Source: Lunularia cruciata (lineage: Eukaryota; Streptophyta; Marchantiopsida; Lunulariales; Lunulariaceae). Taken from it: a stretch of DNA of 64,000 bases. Each line of letters starts with the position of its first letter. Within the stretch, counting starts at the first letter, position 1. Where the stretch lies: NCBI GenBank assembly GCA_948567375.1, contig OX419761.1, positions 31,844,243-31,908,242 of the forward strand. The letters are read 5' to 3'. Below the pieces are notes generated by a model. The model saw only the letters and a program-made list of their open reading frames with translations, ran no database searches and was not told where the DNA came from. A program made the position numbers and the translations under genes. Of this stretch, positions 1 to 13,600 are shown one piece after another.

Positions 1-727
1 CATGTAGAAGCATCTGTAAAGCCGAAAGAATTAATTGTTCCCTGGAGGTACAGAAATTGAAAGAAAATGGACATTGGAAATGCAGAATAGAATCTATGTG
101 CAAGAAAAGATTGCATAATAGAAAGCACGAGCAAGGAAAGGATTCGGGACGCACCTTGCAATACCTGAAAGAAAACATCGATTAGTACAGAAGCACACAC
201 AGCAGAATTGCAAGATGCCAATAAGAAAATAGCATGAACGAGAGAGACACATGCAGAAGAAAAAGATTGTGAAGAGTAGGAAGAGGAGAGGAGAAAGATC
301 GCTGAAGAATAGGAGGCGAGAAATAGCATAAGAGAAGTGTGAGAGAACGAGAGACACTGTCAGCGTGAGGTGATGTGGAGGGAGAGGAGTTGACAAACCG
401 AGTGGTCTCATGCAAGTAAAAAGCAAGCATCCGTACGTCACAAAATACAGAATATTCGTATTATACAAAATACGAAATATGTATTGTATACAAAAACACT
501 TCCGTACTGTACAAGTAGTGAGGGTTACGAGGGCTGTCGGTGTAAACAGAAGCGTGAGCGATATGGGTAAACATCTCATTCATGACTAGTTACCATTCAG
601 CAGAACCCGTGATTCGCTCATCTAACCTTCCAAACGAGTGTCAAGTGCAATCTCAATACTATCACGAGTTTCATACCGGGTTTTAGCATCTTTATTTCGT
701 ATCGAGGAACACTGAATTACCAAATCC
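1..727. other. 3' flank of ALF4, no gene seen
   Basis: This stretch lies beyond the stop codon of the minus-strand ALF4 gene and should hold its 3' UTR and terminator. The open frames here give hydrophobic, low-complexity peptides with no family resemblance. I see no RNA gene, repeat unit or transposon end that I can support. Confidence 0.4.
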
Positions 728-1651
728 CTACCATCGTATTTCTTTCTCGACCTGGTCAACTATCTCTAGACAACGATGAAGCACAGATTGTAAGCAATCA
801 AGACCCAATAACATGTCCGCGTTCACATCGGTGCCAGCTCTGGCTAGTAAAGATCTCACTCTTACCACCTGTTCTCGCATCGGCAAAAGCCAGTGTGTCC
901 GCCCCTTCACAAGCTCCTCATGGCATAACACTTTCGTGTGATTGGTTTTTCCTGAAATTCAAGCAGAGAGATTCTCAACATTATGCAAAATGTTGGTGTC
1001 CTCCAGTATCTACAAAACAAACGGTGAAAATTCGAAAGATGCTAGATCACGTTTGAGCCTTGAGGTGAGCTTCCTAGAAAGTAAACAAACAATTCAAGAA
1101 CGATTAAAGCTTAGACGAAGCAACCAATTCGTCGCGGGGATCAAGGAGAAAGGGAAAAACCTGACGATTCCCTGATGAGGAGAAAACGATATAAATTGAG
1201 AGCACTGACAACCTGCATAAATCTGATTGCTCATGGTTCCGCTTCTCATGACTGTTGACATCTTAAAGAGCGATGATATCAAGATATTTGAATGCTTCAT
1301 TTACTCAAACTAATCGGCAGCACCCTTCATATTTGTAAGATTCACTAGAGAATCAACGAGTGTGTGATCCGGAAACAACTTGAAGCATTTGAAGTTCCGG
1401 GAGAAATAGCGGGAAGAGGAAAAAGTACGTACAGAGTCTATATTGGTTGGAAGTTCAACAAGGTCGCCTTTGTCTGTGCAAAGTACACCATGGATTATTT
1501 GTAGCACTTGCGGGCTTATGAACGGCGACAACCTTGTGGCCGCTGAAGTTGCAAGCGAGTAAGCACGAGAATTGGTAGCATCTCGTGCGTCTAAAACTGA
1601 TGGCCACGCACTCACAATTTCATCCTTGACACAAGTCAGCAACAACGAGAC
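728..1651 (-). CDS. ALF4: ALF4 C-terminal exons (three)
   Basis: Three exons are clear. 1,433-1,651 follows a CAG acceptor, holds 73 codons in phase 0 and carries LSPFISPQVLQIIHGVLC and ELPTNID, which match the family stretch ending in leucine-proline before the last helices. 1,161-1,212 encodes VVSALNLYRFLLIRESS, the best-conserved peptide of plant ALF4. 728-951 completes a split glycine codon to read GKTNHTKVL, then THWLLPMREQVV, and ends at a TAG at 728-730. Every border is GT/AG and the phases (0-0, 0-1, 1-stop) agree. This block decides the identification. Confidence 0.9.
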
Positions 1652-4600
1652 CTGCGCAGGCGGTGATTAGCGTTAACAGCAAAGATATCAGTTCGTATAT
1701 CAGTCAAAACGAGACTTTAAGGTCTTGGTATTAGCACAATTCATCAATGGTGAAAGGGAGACAAAAGACATACCAGAGAGGGATGGTCACAGTTTGTAAT
1801 TAAAACCTGTAACGTTTCGAATCGTCCTGGTGCTGGTAGAGCTTGCTTAATTATCTGAGAGCAATTCCGCATCGAGTGCAAGGCAGATAGGTCATATACT
1901 TAAGCAGGAGCAGTACAGGTATCAACCACAAGTTCTGTCGTAGCCCTCAATGGGAACTTGAGCCTGATTTATATTAAGGTGGGGGATTAAAGGTCAGAAC
2001 TGGTGACTGGTGAACTGAAGACTTATCTGACGGAGAGGACGGGAAATATAGGAAGGCAATGACCCATGCATGAAGATGCAGCGAAGTGGAAAATATCCAG
2101 AAACAAAAGCAAGGGAAGAGTTAAGCTTTTCAAAGACACCACCATGGAGCAAAAGAAGGGAAAAACAAAAATAAGGAAAGTGAACAATTGATTACCATCA
2201 TTAGGTACAAACTGTAGAATTCAGCAAGAATCAGTACAAGTAACAACCACAAGAGCTGTGTTAAGACCAACTGGAACTAGCATTAAATTGCTCTAAGGAC
2301 AACGGATAAAAGATCCCTGATGATGACATACCTGCGGAAAGAAGGCAGGCAGGCGGGGAAAGCACAGGCGGGGGGAGGGGGAGCTAGTGGGGGCAGGAGG
2401 GTGGGGGTGTGGGGAGGATTCTTGAATGCCCAGAAGAAAGTATGTCAATGCAAAAAAAAGGCATAAAGGAAATTGACAACGCGTAAATGCAATGAAGGTA
2501 TTGGAGGGACAAAAGGAAGGTCAAGAGTGAACTTCATAATACGAAAATAAAGGAGCCACTTATAAGAAAGGTCACAAATCATCGACTGTGGCATCTCTAT
2601 GCAAATTGAATCCACTTTTCTAGCGAGCTTGGTCAAGAATACTAACTGGAACCAAGTTTGCAGAGTAGACTAAAATGTTGTGTCAGATTGGTCATATAGT
2701 CAGTAAATGTACATCAAATCCGTTCGTTAGATATTACACATATTACACCCACGTAGGACTGGCCAGAACATGAAATAGTGAACAGGGAATAAGAAGTAAA
2801 TCCCTCATAGCTGTCTTTCACGTAAAGTGGTGAGCGAGGTCTCCTGTTAGTTCGTACCTGGAGGCGAAGATTAGCGCTAACTAAGTAACTTTGATAATAA
2901 GTAAAATTTACTGTACAGTGTCCATTTTAAATCATCTGTATCTGCAGACGAGGTTATGTTGGAGCAAGTGGTACCTCGAGGATCAGTGATTTGAGTGTAA
3001 CTCGTATTAACATACTCATATTGTTGGATACATCGAATGCAAAAATCCTCCTAAACTTTCTAAATCCCAAACCCGTGTATGAGGACTGGGAATTTACCAG
3101 AATTGTCTTCGTCAACATGAGGCTATCGTATAACACCAAAAGAAAGATCATATATTGTTATGGAATCATAATCTAGTGCTTGAAGCAAACAAGTATTCTA
3201 TGTCTTATTTCAATGGGCCAAATAAGGAATCAATGGAATGTTGAAAAACTATATGGACCCGTACATATGAACATAGATTTAACTAACCTGGTGCACTTAT
3301 GTACTAGTGTTCTAGATTTTAATCTGACCTGATCTGAAGATGCATTAATATAAATCGCTTACCTTTATAAGTAACGCATATGCCTGTCGCCGCAGCATGG
3401 AGTCTGAAGAGTGAACAATGACAAACTGAAGCCTCTGAAACACATGAATGCGACACAGATATCAACAATAGGTCCTGGAAACTTGTGCACTAGAATAGTA
3501 CAGTTGTAGAAACTGTACTCGCAAAGAACGTAGATTTGCTTGATGTTAGAATGACCATAAAAATTGCCTTGCAATATTTAATCTCCATGTCAAACAACAA
3601 TATAGATACATAATGAATGTACAAATATGGAATCCGTTGGTAAGAATACGGTTCTATACCGTATTAGTCCAAGTGTATTAAATTTTATCAACATTCATAT
3701 CATACCGCAGCTGACTGTAAAGTACCTTCAGTCTTCCTACGCTTCCTAAACCCAGTGCATGAGTAGATAATTCTATATACGTATTCTATATATGAAGCAA
3801 GCATATATCATGATTAGTCAATATACTTGAGACATGCATCGTATATTGCAGCCAGATGTTAAGTAAGAAATCATCCTAAGCTTCCTAAACCGCAAAGAAA
3901 TTCGTATGAATAGTGGGACTTGCCCCCGCATGTTCTATGGTAATATCAACATTTAGACACCAAAAAGAAGTAGCAAGACTTTGATAGTACGTCTGCACAG
4001 GATACAGAATGACGTCACAGTGCCTCCATTTGTGTTCAGAATCGGGGTGTAGTTCCAATAACTCTAGGTACCGAGTTTCTGTTTGCTCAGGGACTTTGAG
4101 GGCATGTATGGAACCTAATTATGTTGAGTGTATGAATATGGAACCCGTTCGTCAGAACACGGTTCAATATCCTGAACCTAAGGTTTAATCTAATTATATC
4201 TATGTTAAAAGCCAAAACTTCAAGGAATTAGTGAATGAAAAAGGAAACAGTTTGATTGGGAACGGCTTTGCAAACCCTTTACGCATACCCACGTAGGACC
4301 GCAAAAGACATGGCATTGTGCACAAAAGAATGACAAGTAAAGATTTATATATTGAGTGTAGAATATTGAGCCTGTTCTCTGAAATTCGCACCCGTCCACT
4401 GAAATTGATAGTCGGGGAGGACCATGAAGCAGAGAAACATCGAGCAAAGAGCATAGACAAAGCATTAGTTGATGATTGGTGGAGTGGAGCTAAGTGGGAG
4501 AGTAGTGGATGGTATCTTGGTTGGTTGGAACGATGCGTGAGAGGACTGGAAATGAGGAAATGAGAGCAGAAGCCGTCCGGAAACGAGGAACGGAAGATCC

Positions 4601-7600
4601 GGAATTCATTAAGTGCATATGAAGCGCAGATGGAACGAGCAGATCCTGATATGAGTGTGTATACTAGAGATGATGTATACATAGCTGTATATGTAGATGA
4701 TCTATTACTGTTGGGGAACAGTGAATCTATCAAAGGAGTGAGAGATTTCTTGTGCTCTGTTTTTGAGATGACTATCCTTGGTCCTGTAAAACTCGTTTTG
4801 GGAATCAAAGTGAGCAGAGATAGAGAAGCAAGATGGATCCGGATCAGCCAACCACAGTATGTGAGATCCATACTAGCTAAGTATCAGATGACAGAGGCAT
4901 ATCCTGTCTCTACACCTCTTGATTTGGGGTGGAAGCACAGCAGAATCATACATGAGGAGGTGAAGCTCTGTGACAAAGTGTTGTATCAGAGTGCTCTTGG
5001 TTCTCTAATGGCTATCATGGTCTGTACAAGACCAGATATATGCTATGCAGTGGGAGCACTAGCTAGATATACTAGCAACCCTGCACAAGTACATTGGAAA
5101 GGTATAAAGAGAGTTTTCAGGTACTTAAAGGGTACTCAAGATGCATTCTTGGAGTACAAAAGGCAAGGGAACATTCTTGCTTCTACTCTTGAAGCATATA
5201 CAGATGCTAGTTGGGGAGATGACACAGATAACAGCATATCAACTAGTGGATATGTAATCATGTTTAGTGGTGGAGCAATCAGCTGGCATAGTAAACAGCA
5301 AACATTTGTTGCGCTGTCTACTACTGAGGCAGAATTTATGGTTGCCTCAAATCCTACTCAAGAAGTCGTCTGGAACAGGAGACTTCTTAAGGAGCTGAGT
5401 TTTGAGCAGGAAAGTCCTACTACATTGTACTGTGACAATACAGGAAGTATAGCACTCAGCAAAAATCCTGTACATCACCCAAGGACTAAGCACATTGAGA
5501 TTAGAAGAAGATTTGTGGAGAAGGAAAAGGAGAATGTTGTGAAGTTAGTTTACTGTCCTACACAGGAGATGACAGCAGATGTGTTTACAAAGACACTACC
5601 TAAAGATAAGCACATAAAATATGTAGTAGAAATGGGAATTATCCTAAACACTCATTAAGTGGGAATGTTAGTTTAGTTAATCTCTAATTTAGGGACTTCT
5701 CTAGTTTTAAAGTTTTGTTAGATTCCTCTAGAGATTATCTTAAATATCTACTTAGGGTAAAGTGGAGCGTAGTCCTAATTAGGTCTGCGCAAAGCAACCC
5801 CCCAGGGTTTGCTATGTGTATATATAAGTGCTCTCTGTACTTGTTTGAGTCAATTCTTCTACAAGGTTGATTCCAAGCATTTCTCCTTTGCATTTCATGA
5901 AACCCTGAGCTGCCTAACATCATCTCAGGTGTGTTCTGCTACCTCAGTATTGGAGGCTATTAGGGCTGCGTGAGTGAACCTGTTTGTTGCTTGTGAGTTG
6001 TGATACAAAGAGAGAGATCTAGTATTGCAATAATGATGTCTAATACATCAAAGATAAAGAGGGAGTGATAGATCTTCTACATCAAAGAGCACGAAGCATG
6101 GTTCTCATCATAGAATACACCTGAGATGATGATAAGCAACTCAAGACTACACGATATGCAAGGTGGTGGTGTTGGCAATAACCCTTGTAGAAGGATTAAC
6201 ACAAACAAGTTCAGAAAACACTCTCGTATACACAGAAACAAACCCTATGAGGCTATTTTGCATTACTCTAATTGTGGTTGCACCCCACTTTACCCTGGAG
6301 CTCTAGAAGAATCTAACAAAACCATAAAAACTAGAGAATTCACTAAACTAGAGATTAACTAAAATTAACATACTCCAACAAAATACACCAACTTTCACTA
6401 GAAGTCTGAACGGTAACACCAAAACATCGTCCGCACCAATCAATGTGCCAGAAGTGTCCCGATAGGAGCGCCAGTACCTCTTGTTCCGAAAAAAAATTTG
6501 AAGCTCTAGGGTGTAGGACATATATAGAACAGGAAAATCCATCACCTGTAGAGCTGGCATAATTCGCAGTGGGATATCATCCTGCTCCATGAAGCAATTT
6601 GCACCGGGCATTGCTCTAAAAACTTCAAGAACTGAAGTTATCAAGACGAGACCTTTTTGCTGAAATGACAAATGACAATTCCATCCCACAGGAACAAGCA
6701 AGATGCTGGCCATGTTGATTGTTTGCAAAACATCCTGACAACCGAAACTCAGGTTTTGTTCCCTCAGCAGGTCTGATACTTCCGTAGCAGTTGGAGGGCC
6801 ATCGCGAATGCCCCAGTACACTGCTCTGATCCCATATACAAACCACTGTATTACTCTCTGGCATTTCATTGTCAACAATGAGCACACAAAGTGTTTATAT
6901 TCAATCCAGCATGATTTAAATGATGCTATGATGAAACCAAGTACCTGCAAGAGCCGCTCCTATCCTGGCTTCCAATCGAGCACGAAGAACTTCATCTCCA
7001 TCTTCTGTGAGGAAGAGCCTTACTACCATCAGTGACGGAAATGAATTCTCACAGTCGAGATCGTTAAAGAAATATTATGTGAGGCTTACAGTGCAAGTGG
7101 ATATCGAGGAAAGTAGAAGGCCCATACCGTCCACGAAACGACTAAGAATCTCCTCAAGATGACTGGATATAAGAAATACTCTTATGTAGTCTTTACTGCA
7201 CGATAGCAGTTTCATGATGTCCAACACTCCCTCTGGTATTTCCCCTTCTATAGTACTGCTGCGACAATTCAATATAGCCTGATATGACCAGGAAGTGATT
7301 GTTCAGACTAGCGAAAGAGTTCTAGTGTAGACATCGGAATATCTGCACTTAGGAAACCAAGATAATGTTAAGCACAAAATAAGATATAATCAGATATGAG
7401 ACATCGAGAGAAGGGGAAACCCGAACACTTTACAGATGGAGAATAGTGGAGTAACAAATAGTGGAGTAACAAAGATGAAGTCATAAACAAAAAGAAAGAA
7501 GAGGTGTGCATCGTTTGTAGACGATCTACAAACATATTGAGTTGTTTAAATACATAACCCGTTAAATAACCAGACTCCATACCCGAGTCTGCCCGGAACA

Positions 7601-10600
7601 TGACTCTTGACACTTGAAGGTACAATCTACGGACATACGGTAATAGTAAATGCAATCATTAACCTTCCTTGAACCTTGAAGAACTACATCATGGTGCTAA
7701 TGAGCACAATGACTACCCAGATACGTCATCAGCTCACAGTTCCATTTACTGTAGTCGCAGCAGCAGACTCAACCATAGTCTTGAAACTACGTCTTCCCCA
7801 AAAGAACAGAAACATTCGGCCATGCTGGTGGCTAGAACTAGAAGCAGTAGTGGAAAATACTGACTACCACACACGTACTGGGCCAAATAAATAAATGAAA
7901 CACTGGAAAACGTCTCTAGTAGTAATGAATGAAGAACGCTGATGCAACTACCGACCATGTCAGTACTTATCAATAGTCCTAAGAAACCAACGAGTGGGGA
8001 CATGATCCGGATTTGAAGTAACATCAAGTCAATCTATTATCTAGACGTCGAAATACAGCAATCACAAATCAAAGGAAATCTATGTCTAGCGGAGTCTAGT
8101 CTCTCGAGCACCAACATGTTGTCAGTTTCCGAAAGAGCTTTGAACGAACCGGGATGAAGTACAAACCAGAAGGCGTAGGAGGTACACTGCGTGTATCTCA
8201 AACATTTTGTTGTTGTCCTACAGTGCCAAATCCTCTCAGTGAGTAAAAGATCAAAAAACAGATATACTGTACAAACTCCACTTTTGCAATCTATAAGAGT
8301 TCACATTTAGAAAGAGGAAAGACAACATGAATCCAGCACCTATGAACCCGACAGTGATCAGGTTATCATTTGTTTCTACTTGGTAACCATAATCAAGTCG
8401 AGAAAAAGGGGAATAAGCGTCATTGTGCAGGGGAAAAGGAGACGAATGCAGCATATTTGCGCACAGGGGATGGTATTTCTTATCCTCGAGTGAGCGTATA
8501 GAGTAAGAGCTAAAATTTCCCAAGAAAAGTCTGAAATGGAGTAAACTTCTGTGAATACCTAAAGAAAGAGCACTCACAAGCGCATCGCACATATCACTCA
8601 TGACTTTTCCAAGATCCGTTAGTGTGTTGATGACTTTGCATGAAAAGTTGTCAGGGGCACAGTATTGTGATGTAGGAATATGTTTTATTCCTCGCATCTC
8701 CTTGTGTATATCGTCATTCTCTTCGGAATCCTCCTCGGCTTGAAAAGCCACTCTCCCAACTTCCAATAAGCCAGGTATTGCTTCTTTGACGAATTCAGCC
8801 CGTCTCCTCCTGATTCTCGGAAACACTGCACCAGAAACTGTGTCTTAGCATTCACATCCAACAAGATTAAGGTCAAATGACAAAATAGCTTGGGAGACGA
8901 TGAAGCATTTTGTTCGATTCACCTTACAACCGATGACCACAAAAGCTTCTGGTTTTGGACTTGATTTAAAGTTCTTCCTATAGAGCAGCTCAAATTTTGA
9001 AACTATAATTCAAACTCCTCCCGCATGTACAACAAACATGGTCTCAGATCTCAGTCTGAGAGTAGAGAACAAGTGGGAAACGTAATGTTGAGTGATAGCC
9101 AACTGCGAGATGAGCAAATTATGTCAAATCGAAAGATGAAGTTGAGAATACCAAGTATTGAAATGTGAAGTAGCCCTTACCAATTGCAAGTCCATATAAC
9201 AGAGGAAGGCAAAAGTGGAGTGTATGAGGTTTGGTGTACATGTTGATAACCTGTAAATCAAGGCAACGCCTCAGGAGTGAGACAAAAGGTTAGCATAATT
9301 CATTCATCCAGTGAATGTTGATTCCTTGTGCTCAACAGAAGACGGACTGTTAGGTTTATATAACATTTGTCAGCACTATGTAGTGAAAGTAGTGGACTAT
9401 AATTAACTTAGTCAAAATAGTAAACTATAACTAACTTAATAGACTACTAACTATGCTCAAGAGCTTTTTCGCAATTTGTTCCTATATAATCTGTTAGTTT
9501 AGTTAATCTCTAGTTTAGTCTGTTAGTTTAGTTAATCTCTAGTTTAGTCTGTTAGTTTAGTTAATCTCTAGTTTAGAGACTTCTCTTGCTTTTAAGGTTT
9601 TTTTAGAATCCTCTAGAAGCCCTATTAAATATCTTCTACTTACGGTAAAGAGGGGCGTTGCCCTAATTAGGGTTAAGCAAAACAACCCCCTAGGGTTTGC
9701 TGAAGTGTATATAAGAGTGCTTTCTGCTCCTGTTTCAATTAGTTCTTCAACAAGGGTGATTCCCAACACCTCTTCCTTGCATTTCGTGAAGTCCTGAGTT
9801 GCCTAACATCATCTCAGGATTATCTTTTGATATCTCAGTATTAGAGGCTACTAGTGCTGCGTGAGAGAACCTACTTGATGCTTGTGAGCTGTGATACAAA
9901 GAGAGAGGTCTAGTATTGCAGTAGTGATGTGTGATACATCAGAGACAAGAGGGAGTGATAGACCTTCTACTTCAAAGAGTAGGAAGTTTGGTTCTTATCA
10001 TAATCTATATCTAAGGGATTTCATAAGTTGATCATTTCCTCACAGTAGAACTGTGAAGAACCGATTGACTTATTAAAAAATTTCGAGAAAGATTATATTG
10101 GAACAAATTCTGAGAGAGCTCTCGAGTATAATTAATGGTCTATTAAGTTAATTATAGTCCACTACTTCCACTAAGTTAGTTATAGTCCACTACATAGTGT
10201 TGACCACAAATGCATATTATATAAATATAACACCCTCTCTTAATGGGCGTTTTGTAATTGTCTATTTATCTATAACTCCTAGTGCATGACAAAACCTTGT
10301 ACGCAGTTGTCTAGTCAATCTCTTAGTGAAGATGTCAGCCGTATTATCTTTGGGGTTTCTCAGGTAGACACCACGAGAAACAGAGATCTCCTTGTCTTCA
10401 ACTCTTTCTCTGATATTCCATTCATCGAAGGGGGGATCTTTCTCTGATATAGTGGAATCTAATATCTATATGCTTCTCTCTCATGCTGCTTTGTTGGAGT
10501 AACAAGGTCCACTGTTGCTTTCGCAGTACGACTTCATTGTTTCTCCAGGAAATCCCAGGTCACTTAACAAGCACTTACGCCATACTATATATACACAAGC

Positions 10601-13600
10601 AAGCTCTAGAAGGTTGCTTTGCTGAGCCCTAATTAGGGCTGCGCCCTCACTTCACCTTAATCATGTATCTAGCCTAATCATGTATCTAGTCACTAAACTA
10701 GAGATTATCAAAACTAACACTCCCACTTAATGAGAGTTTAGGACTAATCCCATTTCTACAGCGCATTTTATGTGTTTATCTTTAGGTAATGCTTTTGTAA
10801 ACACATCAGCTGTCATCTCCTGTGTAGGACAGTAAACTAACTTCACTACATTCTCCTTTTCTTTCTCCTCTACAAATCTTCTTCTAATCTCAATATGCTT
10901 AGTCCTTGGTGATGTGCAGGATTTTTGCTGAGTGCTATACTTCCTGTATTGTCATAGTACAATGTAGTAGGACTCTCCTGCTCAAAACCCAACTCCTTAA
11001 GAAGTCTCCTGTTCCAGATGCCTTCTTGAGTAGCATTTGAGGCAGCCATAAATTCTGCCTCAGTAGTAGACAGTGCAACAGATGTTTGCTGTTTACTACG
11101 CCAGCTAATTGCTCCACCACTAAGCATGATGACATATCCACTAGTTGATCTACTGTTATCTGTGTCATCTCCCCAACTAGCATCTGTATATGTTTCAAGT
11201 GTAGAAGCAAGTATGTTTCCTTGCTTTCTGTACTCTAAGAATGCATCTTGAGTACCCTTTAAGTACCTGAATACTCTCTTTATACCTTTCCAATGTACTT
11301 GTGCAGGGTTGCTAGTATATCTAGCTAGTGCTCCCACTGCATAGCAGATATCTGGTCTTGTACAGACCATGATAAACATTAGAGAACCAAGAGCACTCTG
11401 ATACAACACTTTGTCACAGAGATTCATCTCCCCATCTATGATTCTGCTGTGCTTCCACCCCAGATCAAGAGGTGTAGAGACAGGATTTGCCTCTGTCATC
11501 TGATACTTAGCTAGTATGGATCTCACATACTGTGGTTGACTAATTCGGATCCATCCTGCTTCTCTGTCTCTGCTCACTTTGATTCCCAAAACGAGTTTTA
11601 CATGACCAAGAATAGTCATCTCAAAAACAGAACACAAGAAATCTATCACTCCTTTGATAGATTCACTGTTCCCCAACAGGAGTAGATCATCTACATATAC
11701 AGCTATGTATACGTCATCTCTAGTATACACACTCATGTCAGAATCTGCTCGTTTGAAATCCTGCTCTCTCAAGTATGAGTCTAGTTTCTCATACCAGGCT
11801 CTAGGAGCTTGCTTAAGACCATATAAGGCCTTCTTAAGCAAGCATACTTTTCCTTTGCCTTCAGTATATCCATCTGGAACATCCATGTAGATAGTCTCTC
11901 TCAAATCTCCATTGAGAAAGGCTGTTTTCACATCTAACTGCTCCACTTCCCAATCTCTCTCTGCAGCAAGAGCTAGAAGCATGCAAAAAGATCCATACCT
12001 GGCAACTGGTGCAAAAGTTTCTGAATAATCTATTGATGCTTTCTGATTGAAGCCCTTTGCAACAAGTCTTGCCTTGTACTTCAGGATCTCATTCTCAGCT
12101 CCACGTTTGACCCTGAAAACCCATTTACAACCAATTGCTTTCCTACCTGGTGGTAAATCAGCTAGTACCCATGTACCATTAGTCTGAAGAGACTTCTTCT
12201 CTTCTGCTATAGCCAACTCCTACTGACTCGAATCTGGTCTGAGCAAAGCTTGCTGTAAAGTGTCTGGATCGCAATCTTCATGACAGATGTAAGGTTCATC
12301 TAACATCTCTTCTGATAGAAAGCCAAGTCTGTCAATAGGTTTTCTATCTCTCTGTGATCTTCTTGGCTCTGTGCCGAGAAGTTTCATGTCACCTTTTGAC
12401 ATCTCTGGAATCTCACTCAGAGATTCTGCATCTGCAGTCTGCTTCTGGGAGTCTTCTTCTGTAGTATCAGAATCAGATACCACCGTCTGTTTAGGCCTTT
12501 TTGTGTACACCTTCAGACTCTCCTTTGGTGAACCATCAGCTTCAGGTAGAGATTGCTCTTCTGATGATTTATCTGAAAAACTGACTCTGCAGCTTGGGAA
12601 GATAGGTCGATCAGGCTGATCATACTGATCAGCTTGCTTCTGCAAGTCATCACTGTTCTCACTCCAAGTCCTCAATTCATCAAAGAGTACATCTCTACTT
12701 CTGATGATCTGTCTAGACTTAGGATTGTACAGAAGATATCCTTTCAGTCCCTCTTCATATCCTACAAAGAGCATTCTCTCAGCTTTCTTTGTGAACTTCC
12801 TCCTTTGCTCCTTGGGAATATGAACATAGGCAGGACATCCAAAACCTTCAAAGCTGAAAGATTAGGTTTCTTACCACTCCAGCATTCTTCAGGAGTTCTT
12901 CCTTGCAATGCTGTGGTACCATTGATATTTCTAAGGTAATTTGCAGTGCTAATTGCAGCACCCCAAAACTTTCTCTCCAGCTTGGCATGTTGGAGCATGG
13001 CCAATGCTTTGTCCACCAGTGTCCTATTCAACCTTTCTGCAACTCCATTCTGTGCAGGACTGTCTCTGGCTGTACAGTCAAGAAGGATTCCTTTCTCTGA
13101 CAGAAAGGAGAGGAATTCCTCATTCCTGTATTCTCTGCCTCCATCTGTTCTCAATCGCTTGACTTTCCTCCCAGTCTGCAACTCAGCCATGGCTACAAAC
13201 TTCTGGAATTTTCGCAGCACTTCATCCTTGCTTTTCATGAGATAGATAAAGCTCTTTCTACTGTAATCATCCACAAAGGAAATATAGTAGGCTGCTCCAC
13301 TCAATGACTTCTCAGTCATGTATCCCCATACATCAGAATGTATGACATCTAGAAGACCAGAAGCTCTAGATGAAGATTTCTTGGGGATAGGAGCCTTGTG
13401 TGCCTTACCTTCTGCACACCCAATGCAGAACACGAGTTTTCCTTTGGGATCCAGTTTCAACCCATCCACTACCTTCTCTAAAGCATATAGGTTTTGCACT
13501 GACAAGTGCCCTAACCTCAAATGCCACAGATGGATATCATTTCTGTTTTCTGCTACCAATGCAGAATCAGAACAATCAGCTTCCATCAACCTGAACAGCT

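Noticed and set aside
94-579. 161-codon minus-strand frame at the window edge
   Set aside because: A hydrophobic, Leu/Phe/Cys-rich peptide from AG-rich DNA, with no domain and no sign of coding bias.
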